A stretch of 64,000 nt of DNA. It comes from Bacteroidetes bacterium UBA1941 (GTDB lineage Bacteria; Bacteroidota; Bacteroidia; Chitinophagales; LD1). The position numbers and the translations under genes were made by a program. This document shows, piece by piece, positions 60,447 to 64,000 of the stretch (its first letter is position 1; every line of letters begins with the position of its first letter). The stretch lies in contig DDEZ01000009.1 in the NCBI GenBank assembly GCA_002336805.1, positions 15,466-79,465 on the forward strand. Direction: 5' to 3'. The notes beneath the pieces were generated by a model. That model was not told where the DNA came from. It ran no database searches and saw only the letters and a program-made list of their open reading frames with translations.

Positions 60447-63400
60447 ATGAAACATAAGCTATACTCACTCTGTCTGCTATTATCGCTCTGCGCTCCGCTA
60501 TGGATCATAGCGCAGCCAGCCAATGACAACTGCGCTACGGCACAGCCCGTCTCCCTCCCATCTACCGGCCAGGCCTGCGTGAATGGTACGACTGTAGCAG
60601 CCTCTGCCCAGACATGGACCACAGGTACCTGTGGCCAGACCAGCTGGACCAATGATGTATGGTATACATTCGTCTCTACGGGCACCTTTACTACGGCTAC
60701 CGTCACTCCGGGCAGTACATCGCCGGCATCAGGCCTGGGCATAGCCATCTATACCACACCCGACTGTAGCAACTATACCGCAGCCAGCGGCGCCTACTGC
60801 AATATCGCCTCCGGCGGCGGCTCTGCCACCGCACAGGCCAGCCAGGCCGTGGGCACCACCTACTATGTAGAGGTCAGCTCATTTGGCACTGCCGGTACTT
60901 TCGACCTTTGCATCAGCAGCACAGATCCGCCCAATCCTCCGGGCAGCCGCTGCAATACTGCTACAAAACTGTGCTCCACAGCCCCATTCACACTGGCATC
61001 TGTACCATCGGGCGGTTCTAACTTTACTCCGGACTGCTTTCTCTCTACTCCCACAGCAGGGGTATGGTACCAGTTTACGGTAGGCGTAGGTGGCCAGCTG
61101 TCATTCAACTGTGACCCTACCGGTAGCGGCGTAGAGCTGGACTGGGCCATGTATGATATCACAAACGGCTGCCCCACCAACTTTAATCAAGGCAATGAAG
61201 TAGCATGTAACTATAACTATGCCGGCTCTTCTTCAGATCCGATAGGGATGTCTGCCGGCTCGGCTACATCCTGCCCTACAGATCTCTATACCCTGGACCC
61301 CGCGCAGGAGATCTGTCCCTCACAGTCAGTCACTGTCGGTCACACCTATGCTATATTTATCAATAACTATACACCCTTCAGCCCGACAGGCTGGGATTTT
61401 GACTTCAGTGGCAGTACCTTTCAGATGGCACCGGTCAATAGCTTTACCGTAGCCCCTGACACCATATGCGGCAGCACGGGTACGGTTACTTTGACCAATA
61501 ATAGTGCTGGTGCTATCTGGCAGCAGTGGAATTTTGGAGATAATACGACCTCGCTGGTGGCTAATCCTCCTGCACATACTTATTCTGCGCCGGGCACTTA
61601 CTTTATCACGCTAAAAGACTCTACCGCTACTGGCTGCAAAGCGACGACCAGCAAATCTGTGCTCATCACGCCTAATCCTACCGTCACCATTCCTAATGAC
61701 ACGGCCTGCAGCGGCAGTGTGACCCTCACCGCTACACCATCTGTACCGGGTGGCTCCTATCACTGGAGCACCAACGGCACTACTGCCGGCATCTCGGTAA
61801 ACCCCGGCAGCACGACTACCTACACCCTGACCTACACCTCTCCTACCGGATGTACGGGTACAGGCAGTGGCACAGTAGTGCGCTCGGGCAGTGCCAATGC
61901 GGGGCCAGACCAGGCAGCTTCATGTGTCACATCCTTCCCGGGGGGCTCGGTCACCATGGCGGGTACTGGTACAGGCACATGGACACTAGTGACACCGGCA
62001 CCCGGCACCGCAGTCATCACGACACCTACTGCGGCCAATACGATCATCCACAATTTCAGTGCAGCTGGCACCTACACCTTTACCTGGGGTAGTGGTGTCT
62101 GTGTAGACACCGCCAAAGTGGTGGTATCCGGCAATGCCAGTGCAGGTGCAGACCAGACAGTATCCTGTGTGGTACTACCCGGTGGTACAGCCACTATGGG
62201 AGCCACAGGTACCGGTACATGGAGCCTCATCACTCCGGCGCCCGGATCTGCTACTATCTCGCCAGCTACATCTCCTACGGCCACTGTATCAGGATTTACA
62301 GCAGCGGGCGTCTATTCGCTGAAGTGGACCAGCAGCGGCGGCTGCTCTGATACCGCCACGGTGACCGTCGGTACCAAGCCAGGCGCAGGTCCGGATCAGA
62401 CCCTGAACTGTGTCACCCTGCCAGGCGGCTCAGCGACTATGGCTGCTACCGGCACCGGTACATGGACACTCGTAGCACCTATACCGGGCACATGCACTAT
62501 CTCACCTGCTGCATCGGCCACGGCTACCGTATCTAATTTTAGTACCGCAGGCGTATACTATCTCAAGTGGACGGATGCCGCAGGATGTGCCGACACGATG
62601 ACTGTGACTGTCAATACAAGGGCAAATGCGGGGGCTGACCAGATTGTCTCTTGCGTAGTGCTGCCGGGTGGCACAGCTACCATGGCTGCCAGCGGCACAG
62701 GCACGTGGACGCTCATCACTCCTGCGCCGGGCACAGCCACCATCAGCCCTGCTACCTCTCCTACGGCTACCGTATCCGGATTCACAGCCGCAGGCGTCTA
62801 CTCACTGAAATGGACCAATGCGGCGGGCTGTACAGATACAGCCACAGTGACTGTAGGTAGCAAGCCTAGTGCCGGCGCAGACAAGACCGTGAACTGTGCC
62901 ATATTACCGGGCGGCTCAGTCAGCATGGCTGCTGTAGGCACGGGCACCTGGAGCCTGATCACACCGGCACCAGGCAGCGCCACGATAGCCCCTGCTACCT
63001 CGCCTACAGCCACTGCCTCTGCGTTCTCAGTAGCAGGTACATATTATTTCAAATGGACCGATGCCTCGGGCTGTACAGATACTGCCGCTGTGACTGTCAA
63101 CTCCAGTGTCAATGCAGGCCCGGACCAGAGCATCACCTGCGTGGTGGTACCCGGTGGCAGCGTGACCATGGCGGGTACGGGCACTGGTACGTGGAGTCTG
63201 CTCCCATCTGCAGCGGGCACAGCTGTCATCACAAACAATACTTCAGCTACTACCACTATTACCACTTTCTCCGCTGCCGGTACATATCCTGTGGCCTATA
63301 CCAATGCTGCCGGCTGCGCGGACACGATGGTCATCACAGTCACCGCGAAGCCTTACGCCGGAGCAGACAAAACAGTGAACTGCGCCATACTACCCGGCGG

Positions 63401-64000
63401 CTCAGTCAGCATGACTGCCACCGGCACAGGCACCTGGAGCCTGATCACACCGGCACCAGGCACAGCCAATATTGCACCTGCTACTTCGCCTACGGCTACC
63501 GCATCCGCATTTTCGGCTGCAGGCACATATTATTTCAAATGGACTGCGGCCTCGGGCTGTACAGATACAGCTACCGTCACAGTGACTGCTAAACCTGATG
63601 CCGGCCCCGACCAGCACCTGACCTGCTATCCTATCAATAACTCCGTGACCATGGGCGCTACCGTGCTGGGAGGTATATGGAGTGCTGCCCCTTCGGGCAA
63701 TCCCGGAACAGCCAATATACTCTCACCCGGCACGCCTACCACTATCATCAATGGGTTTAGCGCGCTGGGTACTTATACCTTCATCTGGACCGATGGCAGC
63801 TGTGCGGATACAGCACTGGTATATGTGACCTCACGCCCCAACGCCGGTACTGACCAGACCATCTGCCAGTACACAGGCACCACACTGGCCGCTGTCGGCA
63901 CAGGCACCTGGAGCGAGCAGCCGGGCAATCCATCTTCACCACTTACATTTGCTAATGCGACCGATCCTGCGTCTTCCGTCACGGGCTTCACCACTGCAGG
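60447..64000 (+). CDS. Giant exported repeat protein (3' end outside window)
   Basis: The frame is open from the ATG at 60447 to the right edge (at least 1184 residues). After a signal peptide (MKHKLYSLCLLLSLCAPLW) comes a domain starting 'PANDNCATAQPVSLPS', a Bacteroidota surface-protein module with 'NDVWYTFVSTGTF'; a second, similar one begins near residue 170. A PKD domain sits at about 335-410 ('WQQWNFGDNTTS'), then an Ig-like module, then from about residue 480 nine units of 81 residues. The visible units contain 'AGADQTVSCVVLPGG', 'GTGTWSLITPAPG' and 'GVYSLKWTNAAGC'. Probably type IX cargo, but its sorting domain lies outside the window. Confidence 0.88.
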   Translation, partial: MKHKLYSLCLLLSLCAPLWIIAQPANDNCATAQPVSLPSTGQACVNGTTVAASAQTWTTGTCGQTSWTNDVWYTFVSTGTFTTATVTPGSTSPASGLGIAIYTTPDCSNYTAASGAYCNIASGGGSATAQASQAVGTTYYVEVSSFGTAGTFDLCISSTDPPNPPGSRCNTATKLCSTAPFTLASVPSGGSNFTPDCFLSTPTAGVWYQFTVGVGGQLSFNCDPTGSGVELDWAMYDITNGCPTNFNQGNEVACNYNYAGSSSDPIGMSAGSATSCPTDLYTLDPAQEICPSQSVTVGHTYAIFINNYTPFSPTGWDFDFSGSTFQMAPVNSFTVAPDTICGSTGTVTLTNNSAGAIWQQWNFGDNTTSLVANPPAHTYSAPGTYFITLKDSTATGCKATTSKSVLITPNPTVTIPNDTACSGSVTLTATPSVPGGSYHWSTNGTTAGISVNPGSTTTYTLTYTSPTGCTGTGSGTVVRSGSANAGPDQAASCVTSFPGGSVTMAGTGTGTWTLVTPAPGTAVITTPTAANTIIHNFSAAGTYTFTWGSGVCVDTAKVVVSGNASAGADQTVSCVVLPGGTATMGATGTGTWSLITPAPGSATISPATSPTATVSGFTAAGVYSLKWTSSGGCSDTATVTVGTKPGAGPDQTLNCVTLPGGSATMAATGTGTWTLVAPIPGTCTISPAASATATVSNFSTAGVYYLKWTDAAGCADTMTVTVNTRANAGADQIVSCVVLPGGTATMAASGTGTWTLITPAPGTATISPATSPTATVSGFTAAGVYSLKWTNAAGCTDTATVTVGSKPSAGADKTVNCAILPGGSVSMAAVGTGTWSLITPAPGSATIAPATSPTATASAFSVAGTYYFKWTDASGCTDTAAVTVNSSVNAGPDQSITCVVVPGGSVTMAGTGTGTWSLLPSAAGTAVITNNTSATTTITTFSAAGTYPVAYTNAAGCADTMVITVTAKPYAGADKTVNCAILPGGSVSMTATGTGTWSLITPAPGTANIAPATSPTATASAFSAAGTYYFKWTAASGCTDTATVTVTAKPDAGPDQHLTCYPINNSVTMGATVLGGIWSAAPSGNPGTANILSPGTPTTIINGFSALGTYTFIWTDGSCADTALVYVTSRPNAGTDQTICQYTGTTLAAVGTGTWSEQPGNPSSPLTFANATDPASSVTGFTTA
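61899..64000 (+). repeat. Array of 243-bp tandem repeats in the giant gene
   Basis: The conserved codons for A-G-(A/P)-D begin at 61899, 62142, 62385, 62628, 62871, 63114, 63357, 63600 and 63843: exactly 243 bases apart each time. Unit 2 is most like unit 4, and unit 5 most like unit 7. Unit 9 runs off the window. Confidence 0.93.

Noticed and set aside
61899..64000. CRISPR or non-coding satellite
   Set aside because: Units are 243 bp, in frame and fully translated.

Overview
The window looks like chromosomal DNA of a member of the phylum Bacteroidota, most likely the Chitinophagales/Sphingobacteriales side. The reasons are: a type IX secretion module of the PorV2/PorU2 type; several exported proteins with C-terminal type IX sorting domains (…YPNP… followed by a short beta-sandwich); LytS/LytTR and NarL-type two-component pairs; DUF families typical of the phylum (DUF3822, DUF4412, DUF1543, DUF2141); several -7 boxes of the TAnnTTTG type ahead of genes; and almost no Shine-Dalgarno sequences. 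GC content is moderate and coding density is high. I saw no transposase, integrase, phage gene, rRNA or CRISPR array. Species cannot be told from the window.

Layout. 1-3.1 kb: three glycosyltransferases of a surface-polysaccharide locus. 3.0-3.6 kb: a RelE/ParE-type toxin-antitoxin pair. 3.9-6.5 kb: ribBA and queA. 6.5-10.1 kb: a large exported beta-barrel-like protein. 10.2-15.1 kb: an SDR-type threonine dehydrogenase, a YfhO-like membrane protein and a glycosyltransferase. 15.1-22.2 kb (minus strand): an ACP-phosphodiesterase-like gene, porV2 and porU2 in one tight operon. 22.4-26.3 kb: tyrS and a NarL-type response regulator/TPR histidine kinase pair. 26.4-29.5 kb: two exported repeat proteins. 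29.5-34.6 kb: pabB, pgk, tRNA-Glu, a small AT-hook protein, and a radical-SAM/DUF4130 DNA-repair pair. 34.6-40.5 kb: GDPD, a PKD lipoprotein, a cyclopropane synthase-like methyltransferase, a PECR-like SDR and a LytS/LytTR pair. 40.9-46.0 kb: two close XRE-type regulators, each preceded by the same palindrome, bracketing a PAS kinase, TspO, a dienelactone hydrolase and small exported proteins. 46-53 kb: DUF4412, an Ig-like T9SS cargo protein, PhoD, a hexapeptide protein, ftsE and a MATE exporter. 53-58 kb: thioesterase, DUF3822, rsmD, DUF1543, coaD, an exported hypothetical, lipB. 58-60.1 kb: a short proline/glutamate-rich protein, a TPR protein, a small hypothetical and a Rieske protein. 60.4 kb to the end: a giant exported protein, open at the right edge, with an array of 81-residue repeats.

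How the parts fit. The type IX genes and the secreted cargo proteins (27.9, 47.0 and probably 60.4 kb) belong to one export and surface-attachment pathway. The glycosyltransferases and YfhO protein probably act on surface glycans. Housekeeping genes (ribBA, queA, tyrS, pgk, pabB, coaD, rsmD, lipB, ftsE) are scattered between them. Intergenic spaces carry small palindromic or dispersed repeats, one family present three times, and several clear hairpin terminators between convergent genes.
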